Origin: Lutibacter sp. A64 | GTDB taxonomy: Bacteria; Bacteroidota; Bacteroidia; Flavobacteriales; Flavobacteriaceae | Assembly (NCBI RefSeq): GCF_022429565.1 | Contig: NZ_CP092487.1 | Location: 3,366,001 to 3,430,000, forward strand | Direction: 5' to 3' | DNA length: 64,000 nucleotides | Shown: positions 38,088 to 46,656 of the stretch, piece after piece | Position numbering within the stretch: the first letter of the stretch is position 1 | Layout of the letters: every line of letters begins with the position of its first letter | Made by a program: the position numbers and the translations under genes | The notes under the pieces: model-generated | Told to the model about the DNA's origin: nothing | The model's input: only the letters and a program-made list of their open reading frames with translations | Database searches by the model: none

Positions 38088-38549
38088 ATGAATAAGAAAT
38101 TTTCAAAAATATTAACCTTAATAGCAGGTCTTATTGGATTAATAGCATTCTATTTTTTCGTTAGAATTGTTATGGTAGGTGATGAAACAATTGAAACCGA
38201 TGCCGAAGTTCAGGCAAGTATCGTTTCTCCATTTATTAGTTTTGCTAATATTGTACTAATAGCAACGGCAGTAATTGCAGTGGTATTTTCAATGTTGAAT
38301 TTAGTAAAACATCCACAAGTATTAAAAAGAACATTAATTGGTATTGTAGCTTTAGCGGTAATATTAATTATTGCATATTCTGTTTCTTCAGATGCAGCTG
38401 TTTTAGATGTTAGTGGAAGAGTTTTAGAAGATGGTGAAGCAGGAGCTGTTTCAAAATGGGTAAGTACAGGGATTAACTTTAGCGCTATTTTAGGTGTTGT
38501 AGGTTTAGGATTCTTTGTAGTTGATTTTGTAAGATCATTAGCAAAATAA
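38088..38549 (+). CDS. Four-helix membrane protein between exbB and exbD
   Basis: A 153-residue protein with four predicted membrane helices (about 8-28, 45-65, 80-100 and 128-148) and no recognised motif. Genes of this size often sit between exbB and exbD in flavobacteria. It is 8 nt after exbB and 7 nt before exbD, so it probably belongs to the energiser complex. Its function is unknown. Confidence 0.8.
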   Translation: MNKKFSKILTLIAGLIGLIAFYFFVRIVMVGDETIETDAEVQASIVSPFISFANIVLIATAVIAVVFSMLNLVKHPQVLKRTLIGIVALAVILIIAYSVSSDAAVLDVSGRVLEDGEAGAVSKWVSTGINFSAILGVVGLGFFVVDFVRSLAK

Positions 38550-38556
38550 TAACACT

Positions 38557-39174
38557 ATGGCAAGAAGAGAAAATTCAGAAATAAATGCTGGTTCAATGGC
38601 AGACATTGCGTTCTTGCTTTTAATATTTTTCTTAGTTACAACAACTATGGATGTTGACTCTGGTATTTCTAGAAAATTACCTGAAAAATCAGAAGATACT
38701 CCTGAAGTAACTATTAAAGAAAAGAATGTATTAGACATTACTGTAAATAGAAACAATCAAATTCTTATTGAAGGAACTGATTTTGTAGAGGTTACAGATA
38801 TTCGCAAAATTGCGATGGATTTTATTGATAATGGTGGTGGTTTATCTGTTGCTAAAGATGGTAAACCAGCAGAACCTTGTGATTACTGTCAAGGAGCAAA
38901 AGATCCAGCATCGTCAGATCATCCAACAAAAGCAATTATATCTTTACAAAGCGATAGAGGAACAACTTACGGAATGTATGTTTCTATTCAAAATGAAATA
39001 GAAGCTGCATACAATGAGTTGAGAAACAGAATGGCTTTAGAGAAATATAATAGAACTTATAGTGATTTGTTAAAAGAGTATAACGATAACGGTGGAGATA
39101 GTTTGAAGGAAAAAATAGACTTTTTAAAGGATAGTTATCCTCAAATTATTACCGAACCAGAACCAATTAAATAA
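38557..39174 (+). CDS. exbD: ExbD/TolR-type biopolymer transport protein (first copy)
   Basis: A 205-residue ExbD protein. A short cytosolic tail is followed by one membrane helix with the key acidic residue in SMADIAFLLLIFFLVTTTMD (Asp at the start of the helix). A periplasmic domain has a CDYC insert (about residues 108-111) of the kind I recall in flavobacterial ExbD, and a long helical C-terminal extension. It works with ExbB to couple proton flow to TonB. Confidence 0.93.
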   Translation: MARRENSEINAGSMADIAFLLLIFFLVTTTMDVDSGISRKLPEKSEDTPEVTIKEKNVLDITVNRNNQILIEGTDFVEVTDIRKIAMDFIDNGGGLSVAKDGKPAEPCDYCQGAKDPASSDHPTKAIISLQSDRGTTYGMYVSIQNEIEAAYNELRNRMALEKYNRTYSDLLKEYNDNGGDSLKEKIDFLKDSYPQIITEPEPIK

Positions 39175-39183
39175 TATCAGAAT

Positions 39184-39654
39184 ATGAGTAAGTTTAAAAA
39201 GAAGAAAAAAGGATTACCGGCTATTTCTACGGCATCTTTACCTGATATTGTATTTATGTTGTTATTCTTTTTTATGGTGTCAACTACTATGAGAGAAACA
39301 GATTTACTAATTAAAAAACCAATACTTCCTGCTGCTAGTGAAGTAAAAAAACTAGAGATGAAAAGTTTGGTTAGTACTATTTATGTTGGTAAATCTAAAG
39401 ATGCAAGAATTGGTGGGGATAAAATTCAAGTAAATGATAAAATTATAGACGTTAACGATGTTCCTAGTTTTATTTTTGCTGAAAGAGCTTTAAGAAAAGA
39501 AGAAGAGGTTAAATTTATGACTACTTCTATTAAAGCTGATAAAGAAGCCAATGTAGGTACAATCTTAGATATTAAAGAGCAATTAAGAGACATTAATGCA
39601 TTAAAAGTTAGTTTTTCAACTACTAAAAGTAACGACATAAAAGGTAACTTTTAA
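39184..39654 (+). CDS. exbD: ExbD/TolR-type biopolymer transport protein (second copy)
   Basis: A 156-residue ExbD protein with membrane helix motif SLPDIVFMLLFFFMVSTTM, keeping the helix-start Asp. The periplasmic domain lacks the CDYC insert and the long tail of the first copy. Two different ExbD proteins per operon are common in Bacteroidetes and may form a heteromeric stator. A strong terminator follows. Confidence 0.92.
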   Translation: MSKFKKKKKGLPAISTASLPDIVFMLLFFFMVSTTMRETDLLIKKPILPAASEVKKLEMKSLVSTIYVGKSKDARIGGDKIQVNDKIIDVNDVPSFIFAERALRKEEEVKFMTTSIKADKEANVGTILDIKEQLRDINALKVSFSTTKSNDIKGNF

Positions 39655-39675
39655 AAAGCATATAACTTTAATTTT

Positions 39676-39712
39676 AAAGAGGCAATCAATTTTGATTGCC
39701 TCTTTTGTTTTT
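39676..39712 (+). terminator. Terminator after the exb operon
   Basis: AAAGAGGCAATCAA pairs with TTGATTGCCTCTTT around a TTT loop, followed by T-rich DNA. The next gene's promoter overlaps its right side. Confidence 0.9.
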
Positions 39713-39726
39713 AAAAAGTATATTTG
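39695..39726 (+). promoter_or_regulatory. Promoter of the beta-barrel protein gene
   Basis: ATTG (39695-39698), 20 nt, then TATATTTG (39719-39726), an exact -7 box. The -33 box lies inside the right arm of the preceding terminator. Confidence 0.55.
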
Positions 39727-39789
39727 TTTATACACAATGTTTTAATTTAACTTACAAGTTAATTATAGATTTAAAACAATTAATGCCTA

Positions 39790-40479
39790 ATGAAACATAT
39801 ATTCTTAGTAGTAGTTTTAATACTTTTTAGTAGTGTATTTGTTCGAGCTCAAATACAGAATGATTCCATAAGTTATAATGCGGCTTATTTAGAAGATCAA
39901 TTGTATCTGGCTTTAACATATAACGCTTTAACAGAAAAGCCTAATGACGTATCTCAAAATGGATTTTCAGGTGGTGTTGCAGTAGGTTTTATTAAAGATA
40001 TACCATTAAACACTAGAAGATCTTTTGGTGTTGCATTAGGTTTAGGATATCAATACAACGCATATATTCAAAATTTAAAGATTTCAAAAGCTTTAAATAA
40101 CAATGTGTTCTCTATTGCTAAAGATTACGAATCTAATTGGCTTAGATTGCATGCTATTGATATTCCTTTTGAACTTAGATGGAGAACTTCAACTGCTACC
40201 AAATATAAATTTTGGCGAATTTATACTGGCATAAAAGCTTCTTATATTTTTGCTTCAAAATCCAAATTTACAGATGTTAATGAAACACTATATGTTAAAA
40301 ATATTGATGAAATTAATAAATTGCAACTTGGAGTAACACTTTCAGCTGGTTTTAGCACTTGGAATTTATATGTTTATTATGGTTTAAACCCAATTTTTGA
40401 AAATGCATTTATTAATGATACTACAAGTCCGGTTAATTTTAGAGATTTTAGTGTAGGACTAAAATTTTATATAATGTAA
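39790..40479 (+). CDS. Outer-membrane beta-barrel protein (porin-like/PorT-like family)
   Basis: A 229-residue protein. A signal peptide (ending FVRAQ) is followed by alternating amphipathic strands such as SFGVALGLGYQYNAYI and FWRIYTGIKASYIFA, ending in an aromatic C-terminal strand DFSVGLKFYIM. This fits an eight-strand barrel of the OMP_b-brl type. It is not a clear match to the T9SS protein PorT itself, and I claim no specific function. It follows the exb operon and overlaps the convergent membrane-protein gene by 13 nt. Confidence 0.8.
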   Translation: MKHIFLVVVLILFSSVFVRAQIQNDSISYNAAYLEDQLYLALTYNALTEKPNDVSQNGFSGGVAVGFIKDIPLNTRRSFGVALGLGYQYNAYIQNLKISKALNNNVFSIAKDYESNWLRLHAIDIPFELRWRTSTATKYKFWRIYTGIKASYIFASKSKFTDVNETLYVKNIDEINKLQLGVTLSAGFSTWNLYVYYGLNPIFENAFINDTTSPVNFRDFSVGLKFYIM

Positions 40480-41075
40480 TAGATGCCGTAAATAAAAAAT
40501 TGACTAATTATACTTATAAAAAAACCTAAAAAAACTTCTAAAAGTGTATTTGCTTTTAATCGAATTCTTGTGGAAGCAATAACACCACTTAAAACAAAAA
40601 AGAAGGCTATAATTAATATTAAATTTATTTCGTAATAATAGCTAAAGTAAATTAAGAAGCCTATTAAACCACCTATAGCACCCGTATGTAAGCTTATCTT
40701 TTGATTAAAATAAAGAAGCACATAAGAAATTAAAAAAGCTATGGTATAGCCAAAAAATAACAATGCTAGTAAATTTACTATATTAGATTTAAAAAGTAAA
40801 TTACCAACTAAAAGTGAAATTGTTGTAAATAAAATAGTAGGAAATTTTCGTTCTTCAATTGATACTATTTTATAACTATGTATCATCTTATAGTGTTTTA
40901 ATATAACCAAAAATACAATTGGAAAAATATAAGTACCTACTAATATTATAGATAAAATGGTATATTCTTGAGGTTTAAAAATATATTTTGGTCTAAATAG
41001 AAAATATATAAAAGCCCCAATAATTGGAAAATTTATTGGATTAAAAAAAGTTGAAATAAATTTAGAAAACTTCAT
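40467..41075 (-). CDS. PAP2-like integral membrane protein with altered catalytic residues
   Basis: A 202-residue, six-helix protein. The pattern resembles the PAP2 phosphatase fold: a basic segment EERKFP (74-79), S128-x-H130 in SLHTG, and R170-x5-N176-x3-E180. In active PAP2 enzymes the last motif is SR-x5-H-x3-D, so the nucleophilic His would be Asn here (codon AAT) and the Asp would be Glu. It may therefore be an inactive or repurposed member, or only a distant relative. It begins 16 nt after rpoN and is probably cotranscribed with it. Confidence 0.6.
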   Translation of the reverse strand: MKFSKFISTFFNPINFPIIGAFIYFLFRPKYIFKPQEYTILSIILVGTYIFPIVFLVILKHYKMIHSYKIVSIEERKFPTILFTTISLLVGNLLFKSNIVNLLALLFFGYTIAFLISYVLLYFNQKISLHTGAIGGLIGFLIYFSYYYEINLILIIAFFFVLSGVIASTRIRLKANTLLEVFLGFFISIISQFFIYGIYYII

Positions 41076-41091
41076 AAGTTTATAGGTTTTC

Positions 41092-42546
41092 TTAAATCTC
41101 TTTTCTTAATCGAGCTACAGGAATATCTAATTGTTCTCTATATTTTGCAACAGTTCTTCTTGCAATTGGATATCCTTTTTCTTTTAATAGAATAGATAAT
41201 TTATCGTCTGTTAAAGGTTTCTTTTTATTCTCATTTGAAATAACAGTAGCTAATATATTTTTAATTTCACGTGTTGAAACATCTTCACCTTGATCGTTTT
41301 TCATCGATTCTGAGAAGAATTCTTTAATTAATTTTGTTCCGTAAGGTGTATTTACATATTTGCTATTTGCTACTCTAGAAACTGTTGAAACGTCCATATT
41401 AATAACATCTGCAATATCTTTTAAAATCATAGGTTTTAACTTTCGTTCGTCACCTGTTAAAAAATATTCTTTTTGATGAAGCATAATTGCATTCATATTT
41501 AAAAGTAATGTTTGTTGACGTTGTTTAATGGCATCTATAAACCATTTAGCTGAGTCTAATTTTTGTTTTATAAATTGTATCGCTTCTTTTTGAGATTTGG
41601 ATTTTTCTTTAGAATCTTTATAGCCTAATAACAAATCATTATATTCTCTTGAAATATGGAGTTCTGGAGCATTTCTAGAGTTAAGCGTAAGTTCTAGTTC
41701 ACCTTCAACAATTCTAATTGTAAAATCTGGAACAATTTGCTCTGCTATTTTATTATTTCCTACGTAAGATCCTCCAGGTTTTGGATTCAACTTTTCAATT
41801 TGTTGAATAGCCTCTTTAAGTTGCTCTTCAGAAATATGGTGTTTTTGTAATAATTTTTTATAGTGTTTTTTAGCAAAATGTTCAAAAGAATTTTCTAGAA
41901 TATCAATAGCTAAAAGTCTGCTAGGTTTTTCTGTTTTTCTTTTTAATTGAAGAATTAGACATTCTTTTAAATTTCTAGCACCTACACCTGCAGGGTCTAA
42001 TTGTTGAACTAAATTTAATAGTCTTTCTAATTCTTCTATAGTTGTAAATATGTTTTGGGTAAAAGCTAAATCATCTAATATATCTATTAAATCGCGTCTT
42101 ATATAGCCACTATCATCTATACTTCCAATAAGAAAATCTGTAATAATTTCTTCATTTTCACTTAAACGATAGGTATTCATTTGTGTAGTTAAATGCTGTG
42201 TAAATGAAGTTCCTGATGCATACGGAATACTTTTTTCATCATCATCTGATGAATAGTTGTTTGCATGGGTTTTATAACTTGGTACCTCATCATCACTTAA
42301 ATACTCATCAATATTTATGTCTTCTGTACTTATATTTTCGTTACCAGAGTCATCGTATTCATCATTTTGATGATCTTCAAACTCGTCAGTATTTTCCTTA
42401 CCGCTATCTAAAGCAGGATTTTCCTCTAGTTCTTGTTTTAACTTTTGTTCAAATGCTTGTGTAGGCAATTGAATCAATTTCATTAATTGAATTTGCTGAG
42501 GGGATAATTTCTGTAATAACTTAAAATTTAAGCTTTGTTTTAGCAT
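41092..42546 (-). CDS. rpoN: RNA polymerase sigma-54 factor
   Basis: A 484-residue sigma-54. The N-terminal Gln/Leu-rich region I (FKLLQKLSPQQIQLMKLIQL) interacts with activators. An acidic region II follows (about 45-100), then the core-binding and helix-turn-helix regions. The C-terminal RpoN box ARRTVAKYREQL recognises the -24 element. The first residues MLKQSLNFKLLQ support the chosen ATG. It lies 102 nt after asnS and 16 nt before the PAP2-like gene. Confidence 0.96.
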   Translation of the reverse strand: MLKQSLNFKLLQKLSPQQIQLMKLIQLPTQAFEQKLKQELEENPALDSGKENTDEFEDHQNDEYDDSGNENISTEDINIDEYLSDDEVPSYKTHANNYSSDDDEKSIPYASGTSFTQHLTTQMNTYRLSENEEIITDFLIGSIDDSGYIRRDLIDILDDLAFTQNIFTTIEELERLLNLVQQLDPAGVGARNLKECLILQLKRKTEKPSRLLAIDILENSFEHFAKKHYKKLLQKHHISEEQLKEAIQQIEKLNPKPGGSYVGNNKIAEQIVPDFTIRIVEGELELTLNSRNAPELHISREYNDLLLGYKDSKEKSKSQKEAIQFIKQKLDSAKWFIDAIKQRQQTLLLNMNAIMLHQKEYFLTGDERKLKPMILKDIADVINMDVSTVSRVANSKYVNTPYGTKLIKEFFSESMKNDQGEDVSTREIKNILATVISNENKKKPLTDDKLSILLKEKGYPIARRTVAKYREQLDIPVARLRKEI

Positions 42547-42575
42547 ATATTAATTGTGACTTTTTATAAAAATAC

Positions 42576-42608
42576 AAAAAAACATAGAACTTCTCAAGTT
42601 CTGTTTTT
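42576..42608 (-). terminator. Terminator between asnS and rpoN
   Basis: AGAACTT (42586-42592) and AAGTTCT (42596-42602) form a 7-bp stem with a 3-nt loop, with T-rich flanks on either strand. It would end the asnS transcript. Confidence 0.65.
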
Positions 42609-42648
42609 AATTTCTAAATATGTGTATTTAGTTTTAAGTTTCCGCAAA

Positions 42649-44082
42649 TTAAAACTCTGCGTTTTGAGGAGTTCTAGGGTAAGGTATTACATCTCTAATA
42701 TTACCCATACCGGTTGTAAATTGCACCAAGCGTTCAAAACCTAATCCAAAACCACTATGCACTGCTGTTCCAAATTTTCTAGTATCTAAATACCACCATA
42801 ATTCTTTTTCATCAATTTTTAGTGCTTCCATTTTTTGTTTTAATACATCTAAGCGCTCTTCACGTTGGCTGCCTCCAACAATTTCACCAATTCCTGGAAA
42901 CAATACATCCATTGCTCTTACAGTTTTACCATCGTCATTTAAACGCATGTAAAAGGCTTTAATATTGGCAGGGTAATCAAATAAAATTACAGGACATTTA
43001 AAATGTTTTTCTACTAAAAAGCGTTCGTGTTCACTTTGTAAATCTGCACCCCATTCATTAATAAGGTATTGAAATTTTTTCTTTTTATTAGGTTTGCAAT
43101 TTCTTAAAATTTCAAAAGCTTCTGTATACGAAACTCTTTTAAAGTTATTTTCAACCACAAAGTTTAATTTCTCAAGCAAAGTCATTTCACTGCGTTGTAA
43201 TGCAGGTTTTGTTTTTTCTTCTTGGTTGAATCTATTATCTAAAAATGTAATATCATCTTTACAAGTATCTAACACGTAATTTATAACAGATTTAATAAAA
43301 TCTTCTGCTAAATCCATATTGTCATCTAAATTATTAAATGCAACCTCTGGTTCAATCATCCAAAATTCTGATAGGTGACGTGTAGTGTTTGAGTTTTCTG
43401 CTCTAAAAGTTGGTCCAAAAGTATAAACTTTACCCAATGCCATTGCATAGGTTTCTGCTTCTAATTGACCAGAAACGGTAAGGTTTGTTGTTTTTCCAAA
43501 AAAGTCTTTAGAAGTATCTACTTTACCAGCTTCGGTTTTAGGTGGGTTTTCAACATCTAATGTGGTTACTTTAAACATTTCACCAGCTCCTTCAGCATCA
43601 GACCCTGTAATTATAGGTGCGTGAAAATTATAAAAACCATTTTCAGTAAAATATTTATGAACTGCAAAAGATAAAGCAGATCGTACTCGCATTACTGCAC
43701 TAAATGTATTTGTTCTTACTCTTAAATGTGCATGTTCACGTAAAAATTCGAAGCTATGTTTTTTTGGTTGAATAGGGTATTCTTCTGGATTAGAGTCTCC
43801 TAATATTTCAATTTCATTAACTTGAATCTCTATAGATTGTCCTTTTCCTTGACTTTCAGTTAAAGTACCTTTTACAGAAACTGCAGCGCCTGTAGTTATA
43901 CGTTTTAAAACGGATTCGTCAGTCTTTTCAAAGTCAACAACACATTGTATATTGTTAATTGTTGAACCATCGTTTAAAGCTATAAATCTATTAGCTCTAA
44001 AGGTTCTAACCCAACCCTTAAGGGTTACATCTTGTAAAAAATTATTTGAACTTAAAAGTTCAGCTACAGTACTTTTATTCAT
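42649..44082 (-). CDS. asnS: Asparaginyl-tRNA synthetase
   Basis: A 477-residue class II synthetase that charges tRNA-Asn. The N-terminal OB-fold anticodon-binding domain spans about 15-110 (VTLKGWVRTFRANRFIALND). Class II motif 2 has FRAENSNTTRHLSEFWMIEPE, keyed by FRAE and HLSEF. Motif 3 near the end is GFGLGFERLVQF. The C-terminus YPRTPQNAEF is typical of AsnRS. An exact TATCTTTG -7 box (44103-44110 on this strand) lies 20 nt upstream. Confidence 0.97.
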   Translation of the reverse strand: MNKSTVAELLSSNNFLQDVTLKGWVRTFRANRFIALNDGSTINNIQCVVDFEKTDESVLKRITTGAAVSVKGTLTESQGKGQSIEIQVNEIEILGDSNPEEYPIQPKKHSFEFLREHAHLRVRTNTFSAVMRVRSALSFAVHKYFTENGFYNFHAPIITGSDAEGAGEMFKVTTLDVENPPKTEAGKVDTSKDFFGKTTNLTVSGQLEAETYAMALGKVYTFGPTFRAENSNTTRHLSEFWMIEPEVAFNNLDDNMDLAEDFIKSVINYVLDTCKDDITFLDNRFNQEEKTKPALQRSEMTLLEKLNFVVENNFKRVSYTEAFEILRNCKPNKKKKFQYLINEWGADLQSEHERFLVEKHFKCPVILFDYPANIKAFYMRLNDDGKTVRAMDVLFPGIGEIVGGSQREERLDVLKQKMEALKIDEKELWWYLDTRKFGTAVHSGFGLGFERLVQFTTGMGNIRDVIPYPRTPQNAEF

Positions 44083-44102
44083 GTTTAAAATTTTAAGAGT
44101 TA

Positions 44103-44110
44103 CAAAGATA
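44103..44110 (-). promoter_or_regulatory. -7 box for asnS
   Basis: TATCTTTG on the minus strand, an exact TAnnTTTG match. A TTTC at the -33 position (44130-44133) matches 3 of 4 bases with a 19-nt spacer. Confidence 0.6.
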
Positions 44111-44149
44111 CATTAACTAATGAAAGTTGGAAAATCTAATTGTGTAAAA

Positions 44150-44180
44150 GTGATTTTATAAAAATGTTTTATAAAATCAC
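44150..44180 (-). terminator. Terminator after the MMPL exporter gene
   Basis: GTGATTTTATAAAA and TTTTATAAAATCAC form a perfect 14-bp stem with a 3-nt loop, followed on the minus strand by TTTTA. Confidence 0.75.
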
Positions 44181-44224
44181 TAATTATTTATTTTAAAAAT
44201 AGGTGTATTTAAAAGCTAAATAGC

Positions 44225-46600
44225 TTATTTATCTATGTTTTGATCTTCTGGTGTAAGAATATCTAAAGTTGGTTCTTTAAAGGTTTTTTTATTGGCAATT
44301 TTTTTCTCTAAAGAAAGTAGTAACGAAGGAAGTAATAATAAATTAGAGACCATTGCAAATAAAAGTGTTATTGAAACCAAACCTCCTAAGGCAATAGTAC
44401 CTCCAAAACTTGAAACTGTAAAGACTAAGAAACCGAAAAATAAGACTATTGATGTATAAAACATGCTTACCCCAGTTTCTCTTAAAGCTGCGTAAACAGA
44501 TTGTTTAATTTTCCAATTATTAGTCATTAATTCTTGTCTATATTTTGCTAAAAAGTGTATAGTATCATCTACAGATATACCAAAAGCAATACTAAAAACT
44601 AAAATTGTTGATGGTTTTATAGGAACACCTAAATAGCCCATTAAACCAGCAGTAATAAGTAGTGGAAATATATTAGGAATTAATGAAATTACAATCATTC
44701 TAAAAGAACGAAATAAGAACGCCATAAAAATAGCGATTAATATAATGGCTAATGAAAGTGAAATAACCAGGTTATTTATTAAAAAGGTGGTTCCTTTTAA
44801 AAATACTAAAGCACCTCCTGTCATGCTAACATTATAATCTTCTTTTGGAAACTCCTTATCAATTTTTTGAATTAGGCGGTCTTCAATTATTTCCATTTTA
44901 TCAGTTCCAATATCTTTCATAAAGGTTGTTATTCTTGCATAACGTCCAGTTGAATCAACAAAGTTGTTCAATAAATTGCTATCTGTTGTTGCTTTTTTAG
45001 AATAAGATAGTATCCAATTTTTTTCTTGATTGTTTGGTAATTCGTAAAATTGTGGTTTTCCGTTGTAAAATGCTTGTTTAGAATATTTAACTAAATTTAA
45101 AACTGAAATAGATTTTGAAAGTTGAGGAATTTCATCAATAGTTTCATCTAATTTATTCATGCGTTGTAATGTACTAAGTTTCATTACACCATTTTCAGTC
45201 TTAGTATCAATTACAATTTCAAGCGGCATTATACCTCCAAATTCTTCTTCAAAAAATACAATATCTTTAAAAAATGGTTTGCCTTTAGGCATGTCTTCAA
45301 TTAAACTTCCAGATATTTTAATCATATAAATACCTATCATACTTACAATAATTAAAATAACAGTTGTTGCATATACTGTTAATCTATGGTGTCTAACTAT
45401 AGATTCCATCCAAGTAACAATGGTGTCAATCCATTTGCGTTCTAAATGTTTTAGGTGTTTTTCTTTTGGTAACGGTAAAAAACTGTATATAATAGGTATA
45501 ATTAATAATGCTAAAACAAAAATTGCTAAAATATTAATAGAAGCAATAGTACCAAATTCTCGTAATAACTGACTTTTTGTGAAAATAAATGTTGCAAAAC
45601 CAGAGGCTGTTGTAACATTAGTCATTAAAGTTGCGTTTCCAACTTTAGAAATTACACGTTGTAAAGATTTAGCTTGATTTCCGTGTTTTTTTACTTCTTG
45701 TTGGTATTTATTTATTAAAAATATGGCGTTTGGCACTCCAATTACAATAATTAATGGTGGAATTAATGCCATTAGAACGCTAATTTCATACCTAAATAAT
45801 CCAATAAAACCAAAAGCCCAAATAACACCAATACTAACTACTATTAAAGTAATAAAAGTTGCTCTAAAAGATCTAAAGAAGAAAAAGAAAATAAGTGCGG
45901 TTACACCTAAGGCAAGTGCAACAAAAATACCTATTTCATCTATAATATTTTGAGCGTTCATGGTACGAATGTACGGCATACCAGATACTCTGATATCTAT
46001 ATTATAATCTTTTTCAAATGTTTCTATTGCGGGATTTAGAGCATCAAAAATAAAATCTTTACGAACAGCAGTATTTACAATGTCTTTTTTTAGGTAGACA
46101 ATTGTTCTAATAGTTTCAGACTTTTTATTAAATAAAAAATTATCGTAAAAAGGAAGGTTTTCAAAGAGTTCAGTTTTTATTTTTAAAACATCTTCTACTG
46201 TTTCAGGTGCTTCAGTGTATAAAGGTACTAGGTCAAACTTTTGTTCTGTTTTGTTCTTTGTTAATTTTTGAATATCACCTATTGCAACAGTAAAATCTAC
46301 TTCTGCAAAACTATCTAGTTGTTTAGATAAATTATTCCAAGCTTTAAATTTTTCGGGAGTAAATATTGAAGGGTCTTCAGTTGCTAAAATTATTAGATTT
46401 CCTTCTTCTCCAAAAAGATCTAAAAATTTATTATATTCTATGTTTACTTGATGGTTGTCAGGTAAAAGGTTGGCTTCTGTATATGAAAAACGCATATACT
46501 GCATTTGTGTAGCCAAAAGGAAGGTGCAAATTGCAATTAAAAGAATTATAATATACCGACCTTTTAAAATCAGTCTAGAAATATGAGCCCAGAAATTCAT
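44225..46600 (-). CDS. RND-superfamily (MMPL type) exporter
   Basis: A 791-residue inner-membrane protein with the RND two-fold layout: helix 1 (about 15-33), a large periplasmic loop (about 35-215), five to six helices (about 220-375), helix 7 (about 400-425), a second loop and a final helix block (about 600-760). The second half contains FSIAFGISVDDTIHFLAKYRQ, keyed by GISVDDTIHF, the MMPL proton-relay helix. Relatives export lipids or hopanoids. No adaptor gene is adjacent, so it differs from the tripartite pump at the left edge. A TAACTTTG box (46617-46624 on this strand) may be its -7 element. Confidence 0.9.
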   Translation of the reverse strand: MNFWAHISRLILKGRYIIILLIAICTFLLATQMQYMRFSYTEANLLPDNHQVNIEYNKFLDLFGEEGNLIILATEDPSIFTPEKFKAWNNLSKQLDSFAEVDFTVAIGDIQKLTKNKTEQKFDLVPLYTEAPETVEDVLKIKTELFENLPFYDNFLFNKKSETIRTIVYLKKDIVNTAVRKDFIFDALNPAIETFEKDYNIDIRVSGMPYIRTMNAQNIIDEIGIFVALALGVTALIFFFFFRSFRATFITLIVVSIGVIWAFGFIGLFRYEISVLMALIPPLIIVIGVPNAIFLINKYQQEVKKHGNQAKSLQRVISKVGNATLMTNVTTASGFATFIFTKSQLLREFGTIASINILAIFVLALLIIPIIYSFLPLPKEKHLKHLERKWIDTIVTWMESIVRHHRLTVYATTVILIIVSMIGIYMIKISGSLIEDMPKGKPFFKDIVFFEEEFGGIMPLEIVIDTKTENGVMKLSTLQRMNKLDETIDEIPQLSKSISVLNLVKYSKQAFYNGKPQFYELPNNQEKNWILSYSKKATTDSNLLNNFVDSTGRYARITTFMKDIGTDKMEIIEDRLIQKIDKEFPKEDYNVSMTGGALVFLKGTTFLINNLVISLSLAIILIAIFMAFLFRSFRMIVISLIPNIFPLLITAGLMGYLGVPIKPSTILVFSIAFGISVDDTIHFLAKYRQELMTNNWKIKQSVYAALRETGVSMFYTSIVLFFGFLVFTVSSFGGTIALGGLVSITLLFAMVSNLLLLPSLLLSLEKKIANKKTFKEPTLDILTPEDQNIDK

Positions 46601-46656
46601 TAAAAAAAATTTCTTGCAAAGTTAATAAAATAGTTGAGCTTTTAATTACCTAATAG

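Noticed and set aside
39790..40479. Calling this gene the T9SS component PorT
   Set aside because: It has only a general small-barrel pattern, and the residues I associate with PorT are not evident.
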